A model generated the notes under the pieces. That model was not told the DNA's origin. It saw nothing but the letters and a program-made list of their open reading frames with translations, and searched no databases. Below are positions 15,575 to 21,693 of a stretch of DNA of 22,268 bases, piece by piece. Both the position numbers and the translations under genes were made by a program. The DNA lies in contig JAKSSJ010000007.1 of assembly GCA_024403215.1 (NCBI GenBank), positions 1-22,268 on the forward strand, given 5' to 3'. Numbering within the stretch: position 1 is the stretch's first letter; every line of letters begins with the position of its first letter. Source of the stretch: Clostridia bacterium (lineage in GTDB: Bacteria; Bacillota; Clostridia; Peptostreptococcales; Anaerovoracaceae).

Positions 15575-15883
15575 ATGAAACTTAAACTACTTGATTTTTG
15601 GGCACCCTGGTGCGGGTACTGCGCTTTTATGGAAGAGACCATAGCAAAGCTTGGCCAAAAGTATGAAGATATTATAGAGATCTCAAGGATCAATATTGAT
15701 GATGATAAGGAATTATCAGAAAAGTATCAGATTTTTGGAGTTCCAACATATATACTAGTTAGTGAATCCGGCAATATCTTAGGCCGCATAAGCGGCTTTC
15801 AAACAGAAGTTGCCATGGAGATATTCATAGAGAACTGTTTACACATCGGAGACCAAAATGGAGACCAATATTTTAACACTTAA
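15575..15883 (+). CDS. Thioredoxin-like protein
   Basis: A 102-residue cytoplasmic thioredoxin-fold protein. The redox site WCGYC (C13, C16) follows DFWAP, and the cis-proline loop FGVPTY and GNILGRISGF match thioredoxins. The CGYC active site differs from the usual CGPC and suggests a changed redox potential. It has no signal peptide. GGAGGG precedes ATG 15575. The 3' end overlaps the next gene by 26 bases. The C-terminal residues (HIGDQNGDQYFNT) come from that overlap and look non-native, so the tail may be an extension caused by loss of an original stop. Confidence 0.9.
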   Translation: MKLKLLDFWAPWCGYCAFMEETIAKLGQKYEDIIEISRINIDDDKELSEKYQIFGVPTYILVSESGNILGRISGFQTEVAMEIFIENCLHIGDQNGDQYFNT

Positions 15884-16316
15884 TCCGTCTGAACTCATTA
15901 AATGGTGCAAGGCTAGAAAGAAAGAGCTAGAGCTTTCCAATGCCATTATTTCAGAAAAAACCGGCGTACCGGTAGGAACAATAGATAGAATTTTTTCAGG
16001 AAACTATTCTGAGTTTAAATATAGCTCAATTCAGCCAGTAGTAGCATTTCAGGTTGGCATTAATAAAGAAACACCGCAACCACAAGATGCAGACTCCACA
16101 CAAGAGCAATACTACTACAATACAATAGAGGGATATAAACTCATTGTAGAAAACAAAAACCACCAGATATCTCAGCTAAAGCTAAGCATAGAGAAACTAC
16201 AAAAAGATATAGACTTCCTAAAGATAGAAAACGACAGGAAAGCCGTTGAGATAGAAAAGTATCAAGAGCTTATCTCAAAGATGCAAGATACAATAGCAGA
16301 ATTAGCAAAGAAATAA
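15858..16316 (+). CDS. HTH (XRE-like) protein with C-terminal coiled coil
   Basis: A 152-residue protein. Residues about 10-60 look like a helix-turn-helix of the XRE type (NAIISEKTGVPVGTIDRIFSG). Residues about 95-150 are heptad-rich and predicted to be a coiled coil (ISQLKLSIEKLQKDIDFLK...). It is probably a dimeric DNA-binding regulator; its target is unknown. ATG 15858 has GGAGA 6 bases upstream and lies inside the thioredoxin-like gene in another frame, so the two are co-translated. A strong terminator follows 14 bases after the stop. Confidence 0.75.
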   Translation: METNILTLNPSELIKWCKARKKELELSNAIISEKTGVPVGTIDRIFSGNYSEFKYSSIQPVVAFQVGINKETPQPQDADSTQEQYYYNTIEGYKLIVENKNHQISQLKLSIEKLQKDIDFLKIENDRKAVEIEKYQELISKMQDTIAELAKK

Positions 16317-16330
16317 CCTACAATACCCTC

Positions 16331-16364
16331 AAAAGATCCAGAGCGCAAGCCCTGGATCTTTTTT
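16331..16364 (+). terminator. Intrinsic terminator after the HTH gene
   Basis: AAAAGATCCAG (16331-16341) pairs with CTGGATCTTTT (from 16352) around a GCGCAAGC loop region, followed by a run of T. A-run on one side and T-run on the other could let it work in both directions. Confidence 0.9.
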
Positions 16365-16370
16365 ATATTC

Positions 16371-16544
16371 ATTGTCCGAATCACTACCACAGCTTTTCGG
16401 CAGGCAGGTCCTCGCACGCTGTTAAACTAACGGCTCTGCTCGCTGCTCTCGTCGAAAGGGCTCCTTCGCGACGCTCGCATCGCCGAGTTTAAATACGCTT
16501 TGCTGTGGAGGCTACCTCAAAGCTGTGGCAGTGCTTCGGCCAAT
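16371..16544. repeat. MITE-like element with 26-bp terminal inverted repeats
   Basis: The sequence at 16371-16396 and the reverse complement of 16519-16544 match at 23 of 26 positions (shared cores CCACAGCTTT and CCGAA). The 174-bp unit is GC-rich inside, has further inner complementarity (TTAAACT near 16431 with AGTTTAA near 16488), and encodes nothing. It lies exactly between two intrinsic terminators. Size, terminal repeats and lack of coding suggest a miniature inverted-repeat transposable element; no target duplication is obvious. Confidence 0.6.
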
Positions 16545-16554
16545 TCACTTATGC

Positions 16555-16585
16555 AAAAAGAGGCGGGCAGAGCCCGCCTCTTTTT
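16555..16585. terminator. Strong bidirectional intrinsic terminator
   Basis: A perfect 14-bp stem AAAAAGAGGCGGGC / GCCCGCCTCTTTTT with a 3-base AGA loop. The A-run and T-run flanks make it symmetric, able to stop transcription from either strand. Confidence 0.92.
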
Positions 16586-16612
16586 GATTATTTAACTATT
16601 CGCTTCTGGTAG

Positions 16613-16640
16613 TTGTTATTACGCAATAAGCGTTTAATAT
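16613..16640 (+). promoter_or_regulatory. Weak candidate promoter before the lipoprotein gene
   Basis: TTGTTA (16613-16618) and TAATAT (16635-16640) are 16 bases apart. The match is partial. Some promoter is expected here, since the lipoprotein gene follows a strong terminator. A small palindrome GCCAAC-ACCA-GTTGGC at 16657-16672 lies in the predicted leader. Confidence 0.3.
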
Positions 16641-16700
16641 GAGAATCACAAAAGGGGCCAACACCAGTTGGCAACATCAAAAGAAAGGAGATTAGAGAAA

Positions 16701-17228
16701 ATGAAAAGAAAAAACATTAAGGCAGCCGTAATACTCATTGTATTAGCAATAGTCTTTGTAGCAGCTGGCTGCAGCATCAAAGATGCAAATGGAGATGATC
16801 CATTTGAAACAGATCTAGATGATATCGTAGGCTTACTTTATAAAGGCGTAGATGTTCCAGCATATGAAATAATAGATTTAAATAAGGATACATTTAAGTC
16901 CTACGCCTTTATAGACTACGATACATCATACAAAGCAGTGGCAGCAGATGCACTGGTAAACATTACACCTCATTCACTGGTAGTAATAAAGGTGGATGGT
17001 AATGCTAAAGATTTAGCAGAAGATGTAATAGTAAACGCAGATCCAAACAAATGGCTTTGCGTAGGTTCTGAAAAGGTAAGCGTAGCATATACAGATAATT
17101 ATATAGTTCTGGTAATGTCAGATGAAGCTACAGTAGACGCCATAATTAAGAACTTCCAGGACATTGCGCAGGCTTTAGATGATATGGATGCAAATATCTT
17201 ATCAACAGGTAATGAAAGGTTTGAATAA
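16701..17228 (+). CDS. Small lipoprotein (DUF4358-like)
   Basis: A 175-residue secreted lipoprotein. A basic N-terminus and hydrophobic stretch end in the lipobox AAGC, with Cys24 as the lipidated residue. The mature domain (about 150 residues, with VNITPHSLVVIKVDGNAKDL) is reminiscent of DUF4358 lipoproteins; that is a tentative match and the function is unknown. ATG 16701 follows AAAGGAG by 10 bases; a TTG at 16668 would spoil the signal peptide. The stop overlaps the acyltransferase start (TAATG), so the two are coupled. Clostridial DUF4358 lipoproteins next to membrane O-acyltransferases may act with them on surface polymers (inference). Confidence 0.75.
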   Translation: MKRKNIKAAVILIVLAIVFVAAGCSIKDANGDDPFETDLDDIVGLLYKGVDVPAYEIIDLNKDTFKSYAFIDYDTSYKAVAADALVNITPHSLVVIKVDGNAKDLAEDVIVNADPNKWLCVGSEKVSVAYTDNYIVLVMSDEATVDAIIKNFQDIAQALDDMDANILSTGNERFE

Positions 17229-18133
17229 TGAATAAACTTACCAAAAAATATAGTATGGCATTAGCCGCTCTATTAATACTTTTATACCATTGCTGGATAA
17301 ACGTATTTAGGTATGGAAGCGTTTTAGGTAATATAGAAAGGTTTATAGTAACTTCTAGTTTTGTGGGTGTGGACATTTTTTTCTTCGTTTCAGCCTATAG
17401 CTTATCAACCCGTCCACCAGAAGACTACGTAAGCTTTATCCTAAACCGTGCTTTAAAGCTAATGCCGCTGTTTATAATAGCATATGCTCTTGGGACCTTC
17501 TTATGGTTCCTGCCATCGCTAATGATTGTGTATTTGATATTTCCTTTGGTATATAACAAATGCAAACAAAACCCAGGAATATCATTCATGCTTCTAATGC
17601 TTGCATGGGCAGTTGTTACATGGCTAGTGCTTGGAGTACTAAAACCAGAGCAAGATTACGGGATCTTCTTGTTTAGAATACCAGTAATAATCCTTGGAGC
17701 ATATGCACCTTATGTAAGTAAGAGCATGCTTACTACAAAAAAGCAAAGAGCAGTACTAGGAACTCTATTTTTAGTCTTTGGAACAGCAGTGGTATATATT
17801 TGGGGATATATAGAGAGGATAAATGTTCCGTTTAAAGGAACCTTCTATCTAACATGCATACCGCAGCTAATTGGAATAATGCTGCTTTTGGGTTTAATAG
17901 AAAAGGAAAGTAAGATAATAAACTACTTTGCCAGCATGACATTAGAACTATATTTTGTTCAGATGGTAACAGGTAATTGGCTGATAAATAACGTATATAA
18001 GCTGTCTGGATCTAGGATACTAACTAATTTAATAACCTTAGGAGTGGTAATACTTTTATCAAAAGCAATAAGTCTAATTGGAGAGACTATAAACGATACT
18101 CCAAAGAAAATAGCTACAAACGAAAGGGGATGA
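17228..18133 (+). CDS. Acyltransferase-3 family membrane protein, shortened
   Basis: A 301-residue polytopic membrane protein with about nine hydrophobic segments. It resembles acyltransferase-3 O-acyltransferases, with the catalytic-type His21 in LLYHCW, then SSFVGVDIFFFVSAYSLS, and RALKLMPLF. The usual stretch of about 40-50 residues between the R..K..P motif and the LWFLPSLMIVYLIFP segment is missing: IIAYALGT joins almost directly to LWFL. The frame is open throughout, so this looks like an in-frame internal deletion, and activity is doubtful. It may be a pseudo-enzyme. ATG 17228 overlaps the lipoprotein stop; AAAGG lies about 8 bases upstream. Confidence 0.75.
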   Translation: MNKLTKKYSMALAALLILLYHCWINVFRYGSVLGNIERFIVTSSFVGVDIFFFVSAYSLSTRPPEDYVSFILNRALKLMPLFIIAYALGTFLWFLPSLMIVYLIFPLVYNKCKQNPGISFMLLMLAWAVVTWLVLGVLKPEQDYGIFLFRIPVIILGAYAPYVSKSMLTTKKQRAVLGTLFLVFGTAVVYIWGYIERINVPFKGTFYLTCIPQLIGIMLLLGLIEKESKIINYFASMTLELYFVQMVTGNWLINNVYKLSGSRILTNLITLGVVILLSKAISLIGETINDTPKKIATNERG

Positions 18134-18137
18134 TCAT

Positions 18138-18632
18138 ATGACAAGTAAGAAAGTAGCAAAAATGCTCAATGAACAAATTAATGCAGAGCTTCATTCTGCA
18201 TATATCTACTGGGATATAGCTAAATACTTTGAATGCAAAGGCCTGAAAGGCTTTGCATCCTGGTATGAAGAGCAGGCTAAAGAAGAAATATCCCATGCAA
18301 AGAAAATCTATGGCTACATGCAAAATGAGGGCTGCTATATCAAGTTTGAACAAATTTCTAGTTTAAAGGAAGATATAACTGATGATTTATCTGCAGCAAA
18401 GCTGGCCTTAAAGCATGAAAAGGACATTACAGCACTTATTAATAACATTTATGCCCAGTGCTACAAGGATGCAGACTACAGAACAATGAAATTCCTTGAG
18501 TGGTTTATAGATGAACAAGCAGAAGAGGAAGATAATGCAAGAGAAGTAGTAACTTTAATTAAACTTGCAGGAAATAGTAAGTCAGCACTCTACTTGGCAG
18601 ATGTAAAAATGGGCAAAAGAAAAGCTGCATAA
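18138..18632 (+). CDS. Bacterial ferritin (FtnA-like)
   Basis: A 164-residue non-heme ferritin. It would form a 24-subunit cage that oxidises Fe2+ and stores iron. Ferroxidase-site residues fall exactly at the standard positions: E17, Y24, E50, H53, E94, Q127 and E130. There is no haem-binding Met. GGGGATG precedes ATG 18138, four bases after the acyltransferase stop. It is followed by desulfoferrodoxin, so iron storage and superoxide removal are encoded together, as is common in anaerobes. Confidence 0.94.
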   Translation: MTSKKVAKMLNEQINAELHSAYIYWDIAKYFECKGLKGFASWYEEQAKEEISHAKKIYGYMQNEGCYIKFEQISSLKEDITDDLSAAKLALKHEKDITALINNIYAQCYKDADYRTMKFLEWFIDEQAEEEDNAREVVTLIKLAGNSKSALYLADVKMGKRKAA

Positions 18633-18659
18633 CAAATACAAAGCAGAATAATATCATTA

Positions 18660-18679
18660 GGCGGCCCTAAAGGGCCGCC
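18660..18679. promoter_or_regulatory. GC hairpin just upstream of the desulfoferrodoxin RBS
   Basis: A perfect palindrome, GGCGGCCCT-AA-AGGGCCGCC. No T-run follows, so it is not a normal terminator. It ends just before the ribosome binding site (GAAAGGAAG) of the next gene and could modulate its translation or protect a processed transcript. Confidence 0.6.
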
Positions 18680-18694
18680 AGAAAGGAAGACAAA

Positions 18695-19135
18695 ATGGGA
18701 ATTAGAATTTTAAGATGTAAGCACTGCGGTAATATAGTAATCTTTCAAGAAGATTCAAAAGTAACACCAGTTTGCTGCGGTGAAATAATGCAGCTTTTAG
18801 ACGCAAGCACAGAAGATGCGTTAATAGAAAAACACTTACCAATTGTAGAAATTGAAAGAGAAGAATACAAAAAGGATGATTGCGTAGGAAAGCGCCACAC
18901 AAAGAAGGGCTGCTGCCAAAGCTACGTAACAGTAAGAGTTGGATCTACGGCACATCCAATGGTGGATAGTCACTACATTACCTGGATTATGCTTAAAACA
19001 AATTTAGGTACATATACAAAATTCCTTGAAGCCGGAGACGAGGCAGAAGCAACCTTTTGCTTAACAAAAGGAGAAAAGGCAGAACAAGTATTCTCCTACT
19101 GCAATCTCCATGGGCTTTGGGAAGGCATAGTCTAA
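18695..19135 (+). CDS. dfx: Desulfoferrodoxin (superoxide reductase)
   Basis: A 146-residue two-centre superoxide reductase that reduces superoxide to hydrogen peroxide in the cytoplasm of anaerobes. The N-terminal desulforedoxin-like Fe(Cys)4 centre has C8, C11, C27 and C28. The catalytic Fe(His)4Cys centre is shown by EKH at 45-47, the AHPMVDSHYITWI motif and YCNLHGLW near the C-terminus. Length and motif order are typical of the class I two-iron type. An insertion between the two centres contains DDCVGKRHTKKGCC, with extra cysteines not seen in classical members. GAAAGGAAG precedes ATG 18695. Confidence 0.95.
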   Translation: MGIRILRCKHCGNIVIFQEDSKVTPVCCGEIMQLLDASTEDALIEKHLPIVEIEREEYKKDDCVGKRHTKKGCCQSYVTVRVGSTAHPMVDSHYITWIMLKTNLGTYTKFLEAGDEAEATFCLTKGEKAEQVFSYCNLHGLWEGIV

Positions 19136-19167
19136 AAACAACAATAGAAAGGAGGGGGATTAGAGTT

Positions 19168-19923
19168 ATGCTACTTAGTTTTTTAAATCTGATAGCTTTT
19201 ACGCTAATGATAGTAGTAAACGTATTATCAATGCAGGGGATAATTGGCGGAATACCAACAGCAGGGGTATCTAAAGAATTTGATAATGTATTAACGCCAG
19301 CAGGCTGGACCTTTTCAATATGGGCCGTAATTTATGCATTACTTTTTATCTTTATCATAGGCGGCTTTGCCACACAGCAAGGCAAACATGATAAGTATAA
19401 AGTGGGGCATATGTTTTGGATAAGCTGTTTATTCAATATGGCCTGGCTATATACCTGGCAGTACAAACAGATATGGTTATCTATGCTACTTATGGCAGGA
19501 CTACTCGTTTCTTTAATCATTGTATACAACAGAATAGGAAGCACAAAGACCATATACACAGCAGGATTTAATGTATATCTTGGGTGGATAATAGTAGCAA
19601 CTATAGCCAACTTTACTGTAATGATGGTGTCCTTTGGCTTAGACGGATTTGGAAGTAATGCACAAATCTGGACCACAGCAGTGCTCCCACTGGCAGCATT
19701 GATACTATCTGCAATAGTGTACTTTAGAAAAGACTGGATCTTAGGAGCCACAGCAATATTTGCCTACCTAGGCATAATTTCAAGACAAATCATGCCAAAG
19801 GAACTCAACGGAGGCTATGCTGGGGTAGTAACAGCAGCAGCTGTAGGCTTTGTCCTACTTCTGGTTGCAACAGTATTTAACTTTACCAAAGAACGAAAGG
19901 TGGTGGTAGATATGACGAAATAG
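19168..19923 (+). CDS. TspO/MBR-like membrane protein
   Basis: A 251-residue membrane protein with about seven hydrophobic segments, longer than the 5-TM core TspO family. The motif LTPAGWTFSIWAVIYALL (residues about 43-60) and FNMAWLYTWQYKQIW match the tryptophan-rich TspO/MBR superfamily, whose members bind porphyrins or related ligands. The exact role is unknown. The open frame runs back to 19057 inside dfx, but ATG 19168 with AAAGGAGG upstream is clearly the start. It forms a group with ferritin and desulfoferrodoxin, consistent with oxidative-stress or haem/iron physiology. A strong terminator follows. Confidence 0.82.
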   Translation: MLLSFLNLIAFTLMIVVNVLSMQGIIGGIPTAGVSKEFDNVLTPAGWTFSIWAVIYALLFIFIIGGFATQQGKHDKYKVGHMFWISCLFNMAWLYTWQYKQIWLSMLLMAGLLVSLIIVYNRIGSTKTIYTAGFNVYLGWIIVATIANFTVMMVSFGLDGFGSNAQIWTTAVLPLAALILSAIVYFRKDWILGATAIFAYLGIISRQIMPKELNGGYAGVVTAAAVGFVLLLVATVFNFTKERKVVVDMTK

Positions 19924-19990
19924 CAAATAACCGCAAGACAAACAAAATACACGCTAAATATAAGTTTTCTCCTAAAAAACATGTTCAAGA

Positions 19991-20024
19991 AAGGGGTGGC
20001 CAATGGCCACCCCTTCTTATTTTA
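19991..20024 (+). terminator. Intrinsic terminator after the TspO-like gene
   Basis: The stem AAGGGGTGGCCA/TGGCCACCCCTT (19991-20015) is followed by TTCTTATTTT. The 15 bases just upstream (AAAAACATGTTCAAG, 19975-19989) recur at a second terminator at 21543. Confidence 0.92.
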
Positions 20025-20074
20025 TAAAATATTGAAAATCGTTGTATTTAATAATTGAAAAATATGGTATTTTA

Positions 20075-20103
20075 TTGACAAAAATCTCGGTTTTTTGTAT
20101 AAT
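20075..20103 (+). promoter_or_regulatory. Consensus sigma-A promoter for the AAA ATPase
   Basis: Perfect TTGACA (20075-20080) and TATAAT (20098-20103) with the ideal 17-base spacer. The predicted start point near 20110 leaves a leader of only about ten bases, so AGGTG (20111-20115) would be almost at the 5' end of the mRNA. Confidence 0.93.
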
Positions 20104-20120
20104 ATGGCTGAGGTGTTATT

Positions 20121-21386
20121 ATGTATTATAAACGTTGTATTGAGAAAAAAATTGAGCAGGCGTTAAAATCATCTGGTGCAGTTCAGGTTGTAGGACCAAA
20201 ATTCTGCGGTAAAACAACAACATGTATGTTATATCAAAAAAGCATAATAAGATTAAATACAGAAGCATCTATCAAGGCAGCAGAAATAAACCCATCCGCT
20301 GTTTTGATAGGAGATTACCCTAGACTTATTGATGAATGGCAGATGGTTCCAGATATTTGGAACCAAGTTAAGAATGATTTGGATTTAAATTATCAGTTTG
20401 GAAAATATTTACTTACCGGAAGTAATGTTCCAGCAGATAAGAACAAAATATATCATTCTGGTGCTGGCAGAATTGCAACAGTTAAAATGAGGCCAATGTC
20501 GCTATATGAATCTGGAGAATCAACAGGGAAGTATTCTTTACAATCATTATTTAGTAATCAGGATAGTTTTGCACCAGATTTAGAGAATGAGGCTACTCTC
20601 GAAGACATAGCATATTACATGGTTAGAGGAGGATGGCCACTTTCTATTCTTAGTGATAAGTCAGTATCATTAGATATAACTCGTAATTATTTTAGTGGTC
20701 TTTTTACTTTTGAAAATAATAAAAATGAAAAATTTAGAAACAAAAAACCGGAAGTTTTTAGGATGGTTTTGAGAAGCTATGCCAGGAATATTTCTACAGA
20801 ATGTAGTGCACAAACCATCATTGAAGATATTAAACAGTCGAATGAAAAAACGATGACAGCAAAGACATATGAGGAATATGTAGAGGCACTAAAAGACATA
20901 TTTATTATCGAGGATGTATTGGCATGGAATCCGAATATTAGATCAAAGACATCTATTAGGTCCACACCAACTAGACATTTTGTTGACACATCTATTGCAC
21001 TCAGAGCGTTAAATATTTCCCCTAACGATTTATTAAATGATTTTAATTCATTTGGACTGTTCTTTGAAGATTTTGTCGTTAGAGACTTATCCATTTATGC
21101 TGAGGCTCTAGGCGGTGAGATAAGGCACTATCGAGATAATGCCGGACTTGAGTGCGATGCAGTAATGCATCTTGATAACGGACAATGGGCCGCGATTGAA
21201 ATAAAGCTTGGTGGGGAAGATTTGATTGAATCGGGGGCAAAGTCTTTAAATCTGTTGGAGAAGAAAATTGCTGCTAAGAGCAATGAGCGGCTACCTTCTT
21301 TTAAGATGATTATTACGGCTTGTGGCCCATCATATAGACGGGATGATGGCATATACGTTGTAGCGATAAACAGAATAAGACCATAA
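20121..21386 (+). CDS. AAA_14/DUF4143 ATPase
   Basis: A 421-residue ATPase of the AAA_14 plus DUF4143 type, common in anaerobe and archaeal accessory regions. Walker A GPKFCGKT is at residues 25-32, Walker B-like RLIDEW has D71 and E72, and YLLTGS acts as sensor 1. The C-terminal DUF4143 part ends with HYRDNAGLECDAV and AAIEIKLGG, reminiscent of a PD-(D/E)xK nuclease-like fold (E..D...EIK). The biological role of the family is not established. Codon use is more AT-rich than in the upstream genes, and it stands alone under its own strong promoter, fitting a mobile, independently acquired gene. AGGTG lies 5 bases before ATG 20121. Confidence 0.9.
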   Translation: MYYKRCIEKKIEQALKSSGAVQVVGPKFCGKTTTCMLYQKSIIRLNTEASIKAAEINPSAVLIGDYPRLIDEWQMVPDIWNQVKNDLDLNYQFGKYLLTGSNVPADKNKIYHSGAGRIATVKMRPMSLYESGESTGKYSLQSLFSNQDSFAPDLENEATLEDIAYYMVRGGWPLSILSDKSVSLDITRNYFSGLFTFENNKNEKFRNKKPEVFRMVLRSYARNISTECSAQTIIEDIKQSNEKTMTAKTYEEYVEALKDIFIIEDVLAWNPNIRSKTSIRSTPTRHFVDTSIALRALNISPNDLLNDFNSFGLFFEDFVVRDLSIYAEALGGEIRHYRDNAGLECDAVMHLDNGQWAAIEIKLGGEDLIESGAKSLNLLEKKIAAKSNERLPSFKMIITACGPSYRRDDGIYVVAINRIRP

Positions 21387-21489
21387 TAGAGCAAGTTTGC
21401 GTACTTACGAGATTAACTAATAATTTTGTAATATTTCAATGTGTACTATTGATCCTGTGTGGCTTGAGTTCATTTAAGGAGGAAATAAG

Positions 21490-21528
21490 GTGAAATTATA
21501 TTTTTTACATTTAAGTGATATTCATTAA
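21490..21528 (+). pseudogene. Remnant of a metallophosphoesterase gene (first 12 codons)
   Basis: A GTG start at 21490 has a textbook AAGGAGG site (21476-21482) 7 bases upstream. It encodes only VKLYFLHLSDIH before a TAA. The pattern HLSDIH is the N-terminal first metal-binding motif of calcineurin-like metallophosphoesterases (Asp and His ligands). The reading frame stops exactly where the AAAAACATGTTCAAG-terminator sequence begins. It therefore appears to be the intact 5' end of such a gene whose remainder was removed by a deletion or recombination. A short leader peptide is the alternative. Confidence 0.6.
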
Positions 21529-21571
21529 AAACATGTTCAAGTAAGGGTAGCCGCAAGGCTACCCTTATTTT
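21527..21571 (+). terminator. Intrinsic terminator with shared upstream sequence
   Basis: AAAAACATGTTCAAG (21527-21541) is identical to the sequence before the terminator at 19991. The stem AAGGGTAGCC/GGCTACCCTT closes on a GCAA tetraloop and is followed by ATTTT. Confidence 0.9.
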
Positions 21572-21646
21572 GTGTACAGTTTAGTGTACAAAAGTATGCG
21601 TTTTAGTGTACAGTTTGGTTGACAGTATTGCTAAAATTAGTGTACA
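21572..21646. promoter_or_regulatory. Four GTGTACA sites, probable operator
   Basis: GTGTACA occurs at 21572-21578, 21584-21590, 21606-21612 and 21640-21646. Three of the copies are TTAGTGTACA, and the last overlaps the -10 element of the fic promoter. The core TGTACA is itself palindromic. This arrangement fits a repressor-binding region controlling the downstream Fic gene. Confidence 0.55.
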
Positions 21647-21648
21647 AT
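21619..21648 (+). promoter_or_regulatory. Sigma-A promoter for the Fic-family gene
   Basis: TTGACA (21619-21624) and TACAAT (21643-21648) are separated by 18 bases. The -10 overlaps the last GTGTACA site. The leader of about 40 bases ends in a GGAGTG ribosome binding site. Confidence 0.85.
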
Positions 21649-21693
21649 AGGAGTGGTTTATAGAAAATAGCTTAGAAACGGAGTGAAAGAGTA

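Noticed and set aside
16657..16672. Palindrome GCCAAC-ACCA-GTTGGC as a regulator site
   Set aside because: A single short palindrome with no second copy nearby; too little to support a separate call.
19057..19167. N-terminal extension of the TspO-like protein
   Set aside because: It overlaps dfx in another frame, while ATG 19168 has a strong AAAGGAGG site and starts at the first membrane helix.
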